64,000 nt of DNA. Origin: Microbacterium terregens. GTDB taxonomy: Bacteria > Pseudomonadota > Alphaproteobacteria > Sphingomonadales > Sphingomonadaceae. The DNA is taken from assembly GCF_027922045.1 (NCBI RefSeq), contig NZ_BSEX01000009.1:124001-188000 (forward strand), read 5' to 3'. The translations under genes and the position numbers were made by a program. Of the stretch, positions 24,847-34,800 are shown piece after piece (position 1 is the first letter of the stretch; each line of letters begins with the position of its first letter). A model generated the notes under the pieces. The model saw only the letters and a list, made by a program, of their open reading frames with translations. It was not told the DNA's origin and did not search any database.

Positions 24847-25041
24847 TCAGTCGTCCACGACTGTTCCGACTACCGCGCCGCCGACGCCGCCGACCGCAGC
24901 ACCCTTCTCGACATCGCCGTTCGTCGCCGCAGCAACGCCGGCACCGCCCGCCGCGCCGATGCCGGCACCGGCCAGCGTGGAACAGGCACCCAGCGGCATC
25001 GCACAGGCGAGCAGCAGGGCAGGGGCAATCAGCTTCTTCAC
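24847..25041 (-). CDS. Small glycine-zipper lipoprotein
   Basis: 64 residues from a GTG preceded by GGAGAA. Residues 1-17 are a lipoprotein signal ending in the lipobox PLGAC. The mature part is a glycine zipper (GAGIGAAGGAGVAAA and GGVGGAVVGTVVDD), a pattern that forms tightly packed helices in membranes and is common in outer-membrane stress lipoproteins. Probably anchored in the outer membrane. Function is not known. Confidence 0.82.
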   Translation of the reverse strand: MKKLIAPALLLACAMPLGACSTLAGAGIGAAGGAGVAAATNGDVEKGAAVGGVGGAVVGTVVDD

Positions 25042-25193
25042 GGCAGCTTCTCCGGTTTGGTTGGGGGTATCTAACCAAAGCATCGGCCGCGCTGAGGTTC
25101 CGCCCGGATGTTCGCCTTTGGGCGTGCACGGCGGTTGAAGCCGGCGGCCCGAACGCACTACGGTGCGCCCCGGGGGACAACAGAGGACGACAC

Positions 25194-25682
25194 ATGCGGC
25201 ATTCGGTGGTTTGGCTTGGCGGAGCGGCGATCCTGGCCGCGGCGGTGGTTCCCGCCGGCGAGGCAGCCGCGCAAAAGCGCAAGCCGCCCTATTACGCCTC
25301 CATCGCCGCGGGCGAGGCACGGATGCGCACCGGCCCCGGCAAGAACTATCCGGTCAGCTGGACCTTCCGCCGCGCCGACCTGCCGATCAAGGTGGTCGAC
25401 ATCTACCAGGACTGGCGCAAGGTCGAGGATCCGGACGGCACCCAGGGGTGGATGCAGGTCGGCCTGCTTTCCGACCAGCGCACCGGCTATGTGAACGGCG
25501 GGCTGGTCGAGCTTCGCTCCGCACCCAATGGCTCGGCGCACGTCGACTGGCGCGCCGCACCGGGCGTCGTCGGTCGGCTCAGCCGCTGTTCGGCCGGCTG
25601 GTGCTATTTCGACGTGAAGGGCCGCGGCGGATATGTCGAGCAGTCCCGCCTGTGGGGCGTCGATCCTGGCGAGGATATGTAA
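25194..25682 (+). CDS. Exported bacterial SH3-domain protein
   Basis: 162 residues with an N-terminal signal peptide (cleavage near AAAQ, about residue 27). Two SH3-like repeats follow. The first contains ARMRTGPGKNYPVSWTFRRADLPI and the second VELRSAPNGSAHVDWRAAPGVVG. The layout matches the periplasmic SH3_4 (DUF1058) family. Such domains usually bind peptidoglycan or other envelope parts. It lies 18 bases before the prepilin peptidase gene, so the two may be co-transcribed. Confidence 0.88.
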   Translation: MRHSVVWLGGAAILAAAVVPAGEAAAQKRKPPYYASIAAGEARMRTGPGKNYPVSWTFRRADLPIKVVDIYQDWRKVEDPDGTQGWMQVGLLSDQRTGYVNGGLVELRSAPNGSAHVDWRAAPGVVGRLSRCSAGWCYFDVKGRGGYVEQSRLWGVDPGEDM

Positions 25683-25700
25683 GCCCCGGCGCGACTTCCC

Positions 25701-26453
25701 ATGGTTGAACCCTGGATCTGGCCCGCCGCTCTGGGGCTGCTCGGGCTGGTGTTCGGCAGCTTCATCGCCACCCTCGCGATCCGCTGGCCGGAGGGGCGTT
25801 CGAGCCTCGTCGGCCGGTCCGCCTGCGACGGTTGCGGGCGAACGCTCCGCGCGATCGAGCTGGTACCGCTGGCGAGCTTCCTCGTTCAACGTGGTCGCTG
25901 CCGAAGCTGCGACGCCACCATCGCGCCAAGCCATCTCGTGGTGGAGCTGCTCGGCCTCGCCATCGGGGTCGCCAGCGGGCTTGCCGCTACCGAGCTTCCC
26001 GCGATCGCCGGCGCGGTCTTCGGCTGGCTGCTTCTGGCGCTCGCGGCGATCGACCTGCGCGCCTTCTGGCTGCCCAATCCGCTCACCGCGGCGCTGGCGC
26101 TCCTCGGGTTAGGGACCGGGCTGCTCGGTATCCCGCCATCGCTTCCGGACCGGCTGATCGCCGGCGCTGCCGGCTTTGCGGCCCTATGGCTCGTCGCAAC
26201 CGCCTACCGCCGCCTCCGCGGCCGGGTCGGCCTTGGCGGGGGAGATCCCAAGCTGTTCGGCGCGATCGGCCTCTGGCTCGGCTGGCACGCGCTGCCGCTG
26301 GTGCTGCTGCTCGCCTGCCTGCTGGGGCTGGCGGTGGTGCTCGTCACCCGCATCCTGGGCCGGCCGCTCGCCGCCACCGACAGGCTGCCCTTGGGCACCC
26401 TGCTGGCGCCGGCCGCCTTCCTCCTGTGGCTGCTCGCACAAGCAGCTGCCTGA
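25701..26453 (+). CDS. Prepilin peptidase / type IV leader peptidase (A24)
   Basis: 250 residues, polytopic membrane protein. The N-terminal zinc/methylase-type loop has Cys42-x2-Cys45 and Cys67-x2-Cys70. The two membrane-embedded catalytic aspartates are Asp118 (AAIDLRAFWLP) and Asp182 (GGGDPKLFGAIG). It should cleave and possibly N-methylate type IV pilin-like precursors at the inner membrane. No pilin or secretion ATPase genes are in the window, so its substrates are encoded elsewhere. The frame is rich in Leu and Ala as expected for this family. Confidence 0.92.
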   Translation: MVEPWIWPAALGLLGLVFGSFIATLAIRWPEGRSSLVGRSACDGCGRTLRAIELVPLASFLVQRGRCRSCDATIAPSHLVVELLGLAIGVASGLAATELPAIAGAVFGWLLLALAAIDLRAFWLPNPLTAALALLGLGTGLLGIPPSLPDRLIAGAAGFAALWLVATAYRRLRGRVGLGGGDPKLFGAIGLWLGWHALPLVLLLACLLGLAVVLVTRILGRPLAATDRLPLGTLLAPAAFLLWLLAQAAA

Positions 26454-26483
26454 GCCTCAGCCGCAACGCACCGGCCTGTCGGC

Positions 26484-26912
26484 CTAGTGAGCCAAGTACC
26501 AAGTCACGCGCAGGGGGTATTCGGAGGCGACCGGCCGTCCGGCGTCGTCCTTGGCAGGATAAAAGGAGACGTGCTCGACGATCAGGTCGCAGGTACCCTC
26601 GTCGAGCGGGTCGAACCCGCTGGATTGCGAGATCGTGCACTCCGCAACCGCGCCCTGTTCGTCCACCCGGAGAATGGTTGCCACCAACCCCTGCTTCCGC
26701 GCGGCCACAGCTTCGGCCGGATAGTATTTCGCACCGAACCACTTCGCAGGATTGCCCCGAAGCTTCGCCTTCTGTGCCGGAGCCGGCGCGGCCGCGCCCT
26801 CGGCCTGAAACATCAGCGCCGCGACCAACAGGATCAGCAAGCCGTCTCTCCCCCATGGCGACAACCCCCGTCGCCGGGCGTGGATAGAGCATGTGCGAGC
26901 CGCCTCGTCCAT
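26484..26912 (-). CDS. Exported TonB C-terminal-like domain protein
   Basis: About 142 residues with a hydrophobic N-terminal segment (LLILLVAALMFQAEG) and a domain that follows the TonB C-terminal pattern: YPAEAVAARKQGLVATILRV, GAVAECTISQSSGFDPLDE and YPLRVTWYL. It lacks the Pro-rich spacer of true TonB. Start is uncertain: ATG at 26912 is used; a TTG about 19 codons downstream would give a cleaner signal peptide. Similar stand-alone domains are common in sphingomonads, and their partners are unknown. Confidence 0.65.
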   Translation of the reverse strand: MDEAARTCSIHARRRGLSPWGRDGLLILLVAALMFQAEGAAAPAPAQKAKLRGNPAKWFGAKYYPAEAVAARKQGLVATILRVDEQGAVAECTISQSSGFDPLDEGTCDLIVEHVSFYPAKDDAGRPVASEYPLRVTWYLAH

Positions 26913-27049
26913 GGGGCACATGTTGCAGACAGCTGTCCTACATGCGCGCAAGATGCTTCGGTGGCGACATGACGGCCGCATCCCTCTCAACCCTCTGCAG
27001 AGTCGACAGAAAATCGCGGTGCAGCGTGTTGCGTTGGCCTAACCTTAGA

Positions 27050-27655
27050 CTAACTTTCCGATCCCGTCGGCTCCACGCGATAGTGGATCGGCTTGAACGT
27101 GCCGCCGTTGGAATCGGGCGCCGAACAGGCGGTGAGGCCGATCACCAGGTCCATGTGCGCGCGCAGGCGGATGAAGTCGCCCGCCTTGCTGATCGGGGGC
27201 AGCACCTTGAGCTTGCCCGTCTCGCCGTCGATCGGCACGTTCATGAAGCAGTTGAACGCCACCGGGATGCGGTCGGGCGCGATGCCATAGGGCTCCAGCG
27301 CCGCCGCCAGGTTGCCGAAGCAGCCGCGATGCGGCGGCAGCTTCGGGTAGAAATGGTGGAAGGTATCGTAGGAGCAGGGCGTCAGCAGGAAGTCGTGCCG
27401 CCCCACCGTATCCTCGATGATCTCCAGCATCACCTGCGACCGGTTCGAATAGAGCCGGTGGCCGGTGGTGAGGTAAATGGTTTCGGCATAGTCGAGCGTC
27501 CGGCCCGAGGAGATCACCTCGTCCAGGTCGTGCGCGTTGAACGCCAGCAGGTCGGCGACCTGCTCGCCGCGCGGATCGATCACCGTCAGCGTCTCGCCCT
27601 TCGCCAGTCGAAAGGCGGTGCCGCTGCGCTCGGGAATGACTTGGGTCGAAATCAG
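27050..27655 (-). CDS. DUF1989 family protein (urea-carboxylase-associated / carboxyguanidine deiminase-like)
   Basis: Up to 201 residues. Family blocks are VIPERSGTAFRLAKGE, DPRGEQVADLLAFN, HDFLLTPCSYDTF, NCFMNVPID and GDFIRLRAHMDL...ACSAPDSNGG. DUF1989 proteins are found with urea carboxylase and include the subunits of carboxyguanidine deiminase. The conserved N-terminus extends upstream of the first GTG (27583), so the true start is probably a non-standard CTG at 27655 that overlaps the upstream stop, or ATT at 27652 seven bases after GGAG. It is translationally coupled to the YcgG-like gene. The substrate is unknown; guanidino compounds are the best guess. Confidence 0.83.
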   Translation of the reverse strand: MISTQVIPERSGTAFRLAKGETLTVIDPRGEQVADLLAFNAHDLDEVISSGRTLDYAETIYLTTGHRLYSNRSQVMLEIIEDTVGRHDFLLTPCSYDTFHHFYPKLPPHRGCFGNLAAALEPYGIAPDRIPVAFNCFMNVPIDGETGKLKVLPPISKAGDFIRLRAHMDLVIGLTACSAPDSNGGTFKPIHYRVEPTGSES

Positions 27656-28335
27656 GCGTCTCCGGAATAATGGAACGGGCAGCGCCAGCCCGCGTCGACT
27701 TCGCGCCCGCTGTACTGGCGCGCTTCGCTGGACGTGCCGTGGGGTGCCAGCATCGGGTTGCGCGATCCTGCCAGCGCCTCGTCGCGCACCAGGATCTTCT
27801 CGCGCATGCTCTCGTACTTGCCCTCGGCGCGCAGCCGCTCGAACTGGTCGTGGAGGTTGAACACCATCGCCGGGCGCTCGAACCGCCGGGCAGGGCGGCT
27901 GGAGTTGGGGTGGAGGCCCACCACGAAGAACGCCTCGCCGCCGAAGCTCAGCGAGAAGTGCGGGTTCTCGGGGTCCGGGCTGACGCGCGTGTCATACTCC
28001 TGGCCCCGCCACACGTCCTTGTCCGACAGCGACTGGACGCGCTGCCACAGCGCACGCTCGAACGCTGCCTCGGACAGGTCGTCGGGGCCGTCGAAGACGA
28101 CGGCGAAGCTGCGGTACATGGTCTTGTCGCGGCGATAGGCCTGGGCGAAGCGCAGCAGCGCGTCGTGGATGCGCACGTCGTCCCAGGCGCTGTCGATGCG
28201 GGTGCAGCCGAACACTTCCAGCGTGCCCTTGGCGAGGGCGGCCTTGGCGCCGACGCACGGAAAGTCGCGCTCGCCGACATGGGCGAACATCATCGCTTCC
28301 AGGCGCTCCTGCGCCTCGTGCTTCCAGCTAAACAT
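27652..28335 (-). CDS. YqcI/YcgG family protein (GntA-like heme-dependent N-hydroxylase family)
   Basis: 227 residues. The N-terminal block FPCVGAKAALAKGTL and the C-terminal CPFHYS are family hallmarks, with FVVGLHPNSSRPARRF and MVFNLHDQFERLR between. The family includes the heme-dependent hydroxylases GntA (guanitoxin) and DcsA (D-cycloserine), which hydroxylate guanidino nitrogens of arginine-type substrates. Several histidines here could bind heme, but the ligand cannot be fixed by eye. It is soluble, without a signal. The DUF1989 gene follows with overlapping codons, so the pair is an operon. The other guanitoxin or cycloserine genes are absent, so the product is unknown. Confidence 0.82.
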   Translation of the reverse strand: MFSWKHEAQERLEAMMFAHVGERDFPCVGAKAALAKGTLEVFGCTRIDSAWDDVRIHDALLRFAQAYRRDKTMYRSFAVVFDGPDDLSEAAFERALWQRVQSLSDKDVWRGQEYDTRVSPDPENPHFSLSFGGEAFFVVGLHPNSSRPARRFERPAMVFNLHDQFERLRAEGKYESMREKILVRDEALAGSRNPMLAPHGTSSEARQYSGREVDAGWRCPFHYSGDA

Positions 28336-28390
28336 AGGTTTGGATTTGATCCCTTCGAGCCGCCACTACGTCCGGCAGGCGAGTCGAGTT

Positions 28391-28422
28391 CCGCCACCCC
28401 GGCCATGCGGCCGGGGTGGCGG
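28391..28422 (-). terminator. Strong hairpin downstream of the yihY-like gene
   Basis: A perfect 14-bp GC-rich stem (CCGCCACCCCGGCC / GGCCGGGGTGGCGG) with the 4-base loop ATGC, just past the stop codon of the minus-strand gene. No T-run follows, so it may act as an RNA-stabilising or processing hairpin rather than a full terminator. Confidence 0.65.
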
Positions 28423-28430
28423 CGGTCCGC

Positions 28431-29501
28431 TCAATATTTGTCGCGCCGCGGCTTGTGCTGGCGCTTGCTCGGCAGCTGGTCGGCCATGGTGGCGCCGCGG
28501 CGCCCCTGCGGGCGGGGGCGGCCGGTCGTGGAGTCCACGCCGGTCTGGCGTTCGGACTCCGCGTTGATCTCCGCACCGATCAGCACGGCGTAGCAGGAGA
28601 CATAGAGCCACATCAGCAGCACCACGACTGCGCCGAGCGCCCCATAGGTCGCGTTGTAGTTGGCGAAGTTCGCGGCATAGACGCCGAACCCCAGTGTCGC
28701 GATACCCCACAGCAGCGTCGCGGCGACGGAGCCGATCGACAGCCACTGCCACTGCGCCCGCGCCCGGTCCGGCGCGTAGCGGTAGATGAATGCGAAGGTG
28801 CTGCTGGCGATGGCGATCGCGACCAGCCAGGTGAGGATCTGGATGGTGATGACGCCCGCGCGGCCCAGCACGTCGACCGCGGTCTGGAGGTAGCCGAGCG
28901 CACCTGCCGAGAAGAGGCCGACCAGCGCCGCCAGCACCGCGCCCACCGTCAGCAGCGCGGAGGCGAGGGTGGTCTGGATGATGTTGCGGCTCTCCTCCTC
29001 CTCATAGATCACGTTCAGCGCCTGGATGATCGCGCTCGACGCGCGCATCGCACCATAGATGGAGAAGAACAGCGCGATGGCGAGACCCAGCCCGGCCTTG
29101 GAGGCCGCGGTGGTCGCGACCGAGATCAGCTGGTCGGAGATAAGCCGCGCCGCATCCGCCGGCACCAGTTCGAAGATCGTCTTCATGTGCTCGGCGACGG
29201 TGCTCGGGTCGGCGACCAGGCCATAGGTCATCACGATCGCGCCGAGCAGGGGCACGAAGGAGAGGAAGCAGTAGAAGGCGACGCCCGCCGCCATCAGCGA
29301 CAGGTTGTGATAGCCGTCCATCGTGTAGACCCGCTTCAGAATGGACTTCCACGCGGCCCAGGGATGCTGCCACGGGTGGGTCGATTCCACCCCCGGGACT
29401 TCATGGGGTTCCGGGTGGAGCTTGGTCTCGGTGGGATCGACGTCGGGTGCGCTCTGGCCGGCGGCAGGCGCGCTGCCGGAAGGGGTCGCGGCGTCGGTCA
29501 T
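28431..29501 (-). CDS. YihY/virulence factor BrkB family membrane protein
   Basis: 356 residues. A disordered Pro/Glu-rich N-terminus (about 60 residues) precedes six predicted membrane helices. SLMAAGVAFYCFLSFVPLLGAIVM is the family signature, followed by FSIYGAMRASSAIIQALNVIYEEEE and WLSIGSVAATLLWGIATLGF. The C-terminus is a basic, Arg/Lys-rich tail in the cytoplasm. The family was once misnamed ribonuclease BN; its members are inner-membrane proteins of unproven transport function. Confidence 0.9.
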   Translation of the reverse strand: MTDAATPSGSAPAAGQSAPDVDPTETKLHPEPHEVPGVESTHPWQHPWAAWKSILKRVYTMDGYHNLSLMAAGVAFYCFLSFVPLLGAIVMTYGLVADPSTVAEHMKTIFELVPADAARLISDQLISVATTAASKAGLGLAIALFFSIYGAMRASSAIIQALNVIYEEEESRNIIQTTLASALLTVGAVLAALVGLFSAGALGYLQTAVDVLGRAGVITIQILTWLVAIAIASSTFAFIYRYAPDRARAQWQWLSIGSVAATLLWGIATLGFGVYAANFANYNATYGALGAVVVLLMWLYVSCYAVLIGAEINAESERQTGVDSTTGRPRPQGRRGATMADQLPSKRQHKPRRDKY

Positions 29502-29664
29502 CTGTCATTCCTCGCTTTCGATCGTCCCGGCTGCAACGCGCGCCGCCGCGATCTGGATGCACCCGAAACGATTCCGGGGCGGGCGGGAACCAAGCTGCTT
29601 CGTTACGGGTTTAGAGCGGTCCGGGGACGGGCGCGCGCGGGCGCCTGGGAGTAAAGGGGAGCAA

Positions 29665-31857
29665 GTGGGGGATTCTCGTCGACAGCTGTACTGGAGCCTG
29701 CTGGCCAGTGCCTTTGTGATGCCGTCCGCGATCGCTGCTCCGGTCGCCCAGCTCTCCGCACCGCCTGCAACCGAAGCCGGCGGGGCTCCTGCGGCAAGGC
29801 CCGCGGATACGCGCACCCAGGATGGGCAGACCGCTGCCGCCCAGCCGCAGGGCGACATCGTTCCCGAGGCAGAGTTCGACAGCTCGCTTCCCCCGCTCAG
29901 CGGCGACATCAATGCACCGCTGGAGGCGATGCCTTCCGCCACGCCATCCGCCCAGCCCAACGTGCCGGCAGCCACGCCCGCGGCGAATGCGCCCCAGACC
30001 GGCGCAACCGCGGGCGAAGCGATCCCGGACGCGCCGCTGGCCGAGGAGGCGGAGCTCGCGCAGCCGCTGCCGCCGATCGCGACGTTCGACGCCAACCCGG
30101 TCGAAGTCGCGGGCGTCGACGACAAGGAAGGCGCCGAGATCCGCTACAAGGTGGCGGTCAACGGCCTGGACGACATCGACACGCTCGATCGCTTCGACGC
30201 GCTGTCCTCGCTCAAGAAGGACGGCACCAAGGCGGCAAACGCGGCGATGATCACCGCGCGTGCCAAGGAGGACGAGCAGCTCGCAGTCCGTATCCTGCAT
30301 GCCGAGGGCTATTACGACGGCACCGCCGTCTCGACGGTCGAGCAGCAAGAGGGCGGCACCGTCCAGGTGACGATCAACGTGACGCCCGGCCCGCAGTACA
30401 AGCTCGCCTCGATCAAGGTGGATGCGGCGCCGACGACGCCGCCGAACCTGGTCGACAAGGAACTGCCGCTCAAGGTCGGCGAGCCGATCATCGCGGAGCG
30501 AGTGCAGGCGGCGGAGGCCAACGTCAGCCTGAAGCTGCCGCAGCAGGGCTATCCCTTCGTCAAGGTGGGCGAGCGCGACATCCTGCTCGACGAGCAGACG
30601 GTGACCGGCGACTATACGCTGCCGGTCGACACCGGCCCGCGCTCCTCGTTTGGTGGCTATACGACGGACGGCAAGCTGGCCTTCGACGCGGAGCATGTCG
30701 GCGTGCTGGCGCGCTTCGAGCCGGGGGAACTCTACGATACGCGCAAGGTCGACGACCTGCGCGACGCGCTGGTGGGAACGGGGCTTTTCTCCAGCGTCTC
30801 GGTGGAACCGAAACGTACCGGGCAGCTTGCGCCGGATGGAACCGAATACGTCGACCTGGCCGTGCACCAGACGGCCGGACCGGCCCGCACGCTGGCGGCA
30901 GAGGCGGGCTATGGCACCGGCCAGGGTGTGCGCGTCGAGGGCTCCTGGACGCACCGCAACCTCTTCCCGCCCGAAGGCGCGCTGATCATCGCCGGCGTCG
31001 CCGGTACCCAGGAACAGGGCCTGAGCGCGACCTTCCGGCGCCAGAACGCGGGCAAGCGCGATCGTACCGTCAGCCTGACCGCAGCGGCCAACCACTCCAA
31101 CTACGAGGCCTATGAGGCGTTCACCGGCACCCTTGCCGGCAAGATCTCCTATGATTCCACGCCGATCTGGCAGAAGCGCTTCACCTATTCCTATGGCTTC
31201 GAGCTGACCGGCACGAACGAGGACGTCTGGAGCTTCGAGACGAACAAGCGCGACCGCGGCACCTATTTCGTCGCGGCGCTGCCGTTGTTCGGCGGGTTCG
31301 ACACGTCCGACAACCTGCTCAACCCGACCAAGGGCTTCCGCCTGAAGCTGAACGCAAGCCCCGAGACTTCGGTGCGCGGCGACGTCAGGCCCTATGGCCG
31401 CTTCATGGTCGAGGGCACGGCCTATTATCCGGTGACGTCCAGCATCGTGCTCGCCGGCCGGGCACGCGCCGGCAGCATCTTCGGCATCGATCGCGACGAT
31501 CTCGCGCCCTCGCGGCGCTATTATGCGGGCGGCGGCGGTTCGGTCCGCGGCTTCGGCTACCAGGAACTGGGGCCGCGCGCCCCGGACGGCGATCCGATCG
31601 GCGGCCGCAGCCTCAACGAGTTCGCGATCGAGGCGCGCTACCGCTTCGGCAACTTCGGGATCGTGCCTTTCCTGGATGCAGGGCAGGTCTATGAAGGAAC
31701 GATGCCCGACGCTTCCGACCTGCGCTTCGGCGCCGGTATCGGCGGCCGCTTCTACACCAACTTCGGCCCGCTCCGCGTGGACGTCGCAACGCCGCTGAAG
31801 CGGCGCGAAGGCGAGTCCAAGGTGGCCCTCTACATCTCGATCGGGCAGGCGTTCTGA
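29665..31857 (+). CDS. tamA: TamA-like outer-membrane translocation protein (Omp85 family)
   Basis: 730 residues from a GTG preceded by GGGGAG. Signal peptide to about residue 27, then a Pro/Ala-rich low-complexity stretch of about 110 residues, POTRA domains (about 150-400), and a C-terminal Omp85 barrel. GGGGSVRGFGYQELGPR carries the VRGF/Y substrate-gate motif of Omp85 proteins, and the barrel ends in a terminal Phe. TamA works with TamB across the periplasm in outer-membrane protein or lipid transport. The stop overlaps tamB (TGATG). The long low-complexity N-terminus is unusual for TamA. Confidence 0.9.
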   Translation: MGDSRRQLYWSLLASAFVMPSAIAAPVAQLSAPPATEAGGAPAARPADTRTQDGQTAAAQPQGDIVPEAEFDSSLPPLSGDINAPLEAMPSATPSAQPNVPAATPAANAPQTGATAGEAIPDAPLAEEAELAQPLPPIATFDANPVEVAGVDDKEGAEIRYKVAVNGLDDIDTLDRFDALSSLKKDGTKAANAAMITARAKEDEQLAVRILHAEGYYDGTAVSTVEQQEGGTVQVTINVTPGPQYKLASIKVDAAPTTPPNLVDKELPLKVGEPIIAERVQAAEANVSLKLPQQGYPFVKVGERDILLDEQTVTGDYTLPVDTGPRSSFGGYTTDGKLAFDAEHVGVLARFEPGELYDTRKVDDLRDALVGTGLFSSVSVEPKRTGQLAPDGTEYVDLAVHQTAGPARTLAAEAGYGTGQGVRVEGSWTHRNLFPPEGALIIAGVAGTQEQGLSATFRRQNAGKRDRTVSLTAAANHSNYEAYEAFTGTLAGKISYDSTPIWQKRFTYSYGFELTGTNEDVWSFETNKRDRGTYFVAALPLFGGFDTSDNLLNPTKGFRLKLNASPETSVRGDVRPYGRFMVEGTAYYPVTSSIVLAGRARAGSIFGIDRDDLAPSRRYYAGGGGSVRGFGYQELGPRAPDGDPIGGRSLNEFAIEARYRFGNFGIVPFLDAGQVYEGTMPDASDLRFGAGIGGRFYTNFGPLRVDVATPLKRREGESKVALYISIGQAF

Positions 31858-34800
31858 TGGCCGAGGAAGTGATCCGCGAACCCGGCGCCGGCGAAGAGCG
31901 CGTCGTGGTGGTCGATCGTCGGCCGCTGTGGCAGCGCATCGCCAAATGGGTCGCCATCGTCCTGGCAGGGCTGGTGCTGCTGCTGGTCGTGCTGGTGATC
32001 GGGCTGAACACCCGCTCCGGTCAGGGCATCCTGGTCCGCCAGATCAACAATTTTTCGACCGCCTCGGGCCTGAAGGTCCACGTCGGCCGGATCGAGGGAT
32101 CGCTCTACGGCGCGATGGTGATCCACGACCTGCAACTGCGCGACACCAAGGGCGTCTTTGCCTCGTCGCCGCAGGTCGCGATCGACTGGCGTCCGTTCGC
32201 CTTCGTCCGCAGCCATGTCGACGTGCGCTCGCTGACCAGCCCGCTGATCCGCTACGATCGCAATCCCGTGCTGCTCGCCACCCCGCCGAGCGAGGACCAG
32301 GGGCCGCTGCTCCCGGACTATGACATCGACGTCAACAAGCTGTCGGTCGGCCGCCTGGAGATCGGGCCGGCGGTCGCGGGGCAGCGCTATGTCGCGAAGA
32401 TCGACGGCCAGGCGCACATCGCGGACCGACGCGCGCAGATCCAGGCGAACGCCGGCACCATCGCAGGGGGCGGGCTTGCCGGCGGTGACCGGCTGGTGCT
32501 GCGCCTGGACGCGGTGCCGGACGACAACAAGCTCGACGTCGACCTGCGCGTGACCGCGCCCAGCAACGGCCTGGTCGCAGGCCTTGCCGGGCTAAAGGCG
32601 CCGCTGGTGCTGAACGTCGACGGCCGTGGTGCCTGGAGCGACTGGCGCGGTCGCGCGGCCGGCACGCTCGGCGGGCAGCCGCTCGTCGATCTCAACGTCC
32701 TCGGCCGCTCGGGCAACTTCCAGGTCCGCGGCTTCGCGCGTCCGGGGCTTTACCTCGAGGGACCGGTCGAACGTCTGACCGCGCCGCGCCTGCAGATCGC
32801 GCTCGACACCGCGCTCGACGAGCGGGTGGTGGACGCCAAGCTCCGCCTGCGTTCGGACGCGCTTTCGGTCGCGACCGATGGCAAGGTCGATCTCGGCCAG
32901 AGCCGCTTCGGCGACTTCCGGGTCGAGGCGATGCTGCTCACCCCCGGTTCGATCGCGCCCAACCTCAACGGCCGCTCGGTGCGCGCCGCGGTCGTCCTGG
33001 ACGGTCCGTTCCGCACGCCCACCGTCGACTACAAGGTCCAGGCTGCCGCCATCGGCTTCGGCGAAACCGTCGTCGAGCAGCTTTATGCCGAGGGCAAGGC
33101 GACCATCGACAGCGAACGCATCCTGATCCCGATCAACGCCAAGGCACGGCGCATTTCCGGCCTCAATGCCGCGGTTGGCGGGCTGGTGACGAACGTCGCG
33201 ATCAACGGCGATCTCGCGATCAGCAACGGCGACCAGGTGCTCTCCGACAACCTGCGCCTCCGTTCCGACCGGATCGACGCGACCGCGATCATCGCCGCGA
33301 ACCTCTCGACCGGCCGCTACACGGGCGCGTTGAAGGGGCGGATCAACAATTACGAGATCGCCAGCATCGGCATCATCAACCTGCAGACCGATGCCGACCT
33401 CTACACCGCTGCCAACGGGGGCTACGGCATCCGCGGCCGCGTGGTCGCGCAGACCAAGCAGCTGTTCAACGAGGGCATCCGCAACTTCCTGGGCGGCAAT
33501 GCGACCACCTCAGCGAACATCGCCTACAGCCCGGAAGGCATCATCAGCTTCTCGAACCTGAAGCTGAGCGCGCCCCAGTTCCGCATCCTGCGCGGCTCGG
33601 GCCGCTACGATCCGGCCGGGCCGCTGCTGGTCAACGCAGACGCCTATTCGACGCAATACGGCCCACTCACCGCGCGCGTGTCCGGCTCCATGGCGGCACC
33701 GGTGGTGTCGCTGCGGGCGCCGCGTCCCGGCGTCGGAATTGGACTGGTCGACCTGAAGGCAGACGTGCGTGGGCAGGGGGATCGCTATGCGATCGTCGCG
33801 TCCGGCGGCACCAACTATGGCCCGTTCAACGCGAACGTCCTGCTGAGCACGGCACCGCGCCTGACGGCCGACATCCGCTCGGCGCGCTTTGCCGGCGTCG
33901 ACATCAACGGCCGCGTGCAGGCAACCAATGCGGGGCCGTTCGCCGGGCGCCTGAACTTCTCGGGCTCGGGCATCAACGGCTTCGCCAACCTCGGCGCGGT
34001 GGGCAAGTACCAGCGGGCCGACCTGAACGCGCGCGCCTACAACGCCCGCATTCCCGGCCAGGATGGGATCACCATCGGCCAGGCGATCGTCACCGCCTCG
34101 GCCGTGCTGTACGACCAGCCGCAGATCGTGGCGGACGCGCAGCTCGGCAACTTCCGCAGCGGCGAGATGGTCGTGACGCGGGCCCGTGCCAAGGTGAACT
34201 ATCGCGGCGGCAACGGCACGGCGCAGCTGCTGGCAGAGGGTTCCTCGGGCGTGCCGTTCCGCGTGGCCGCCAACGCCCGGCTCAACCCGAACGAGTATCT
34301 CGTGGCGCTGCAGGGCGTGGGCAACAACGTCAACTTCCGCACCGCCAACCCTGCGCGGATCGTGCCGGGTTCGGGCGGCTACCGCCTCTACCCGACGCGC
34401 ATCAACTTCGATCGCGGCTCTATGCGGATCGCGGGCTCCTACGGCGCCGGCATGACGCTCCAGTCGCGGCTCGACAGCCTCGACGTGAGCCTGCTCAACG
34501 CGTTCGTGCCGGGCCTGGGCCTCGGCGGCACGGCCACCGGCAGCCTGGACTTCGCACAGCCGAGCGGGGCGAGCTTCCCGCAGGCGGATGCGCGGCTGAC
34601 CGTTCGCAACTTCACCCGCTCCAGCCTGGCGGCGGTCTCCGATCCGGTCGACGTCGTCTTCGCGGGCGACCTGCGGCCGGAGGGCGGCAGCGGCCGGGCA
34701 CTCATCCGCCGGGGCACCACCACCGTCGGGCGCATGGTCGCGAACCTGCGTCCCCTGGCGCCGGGTGCCGGATCGTGGACGACCCGCCTGATGGCGGCGC

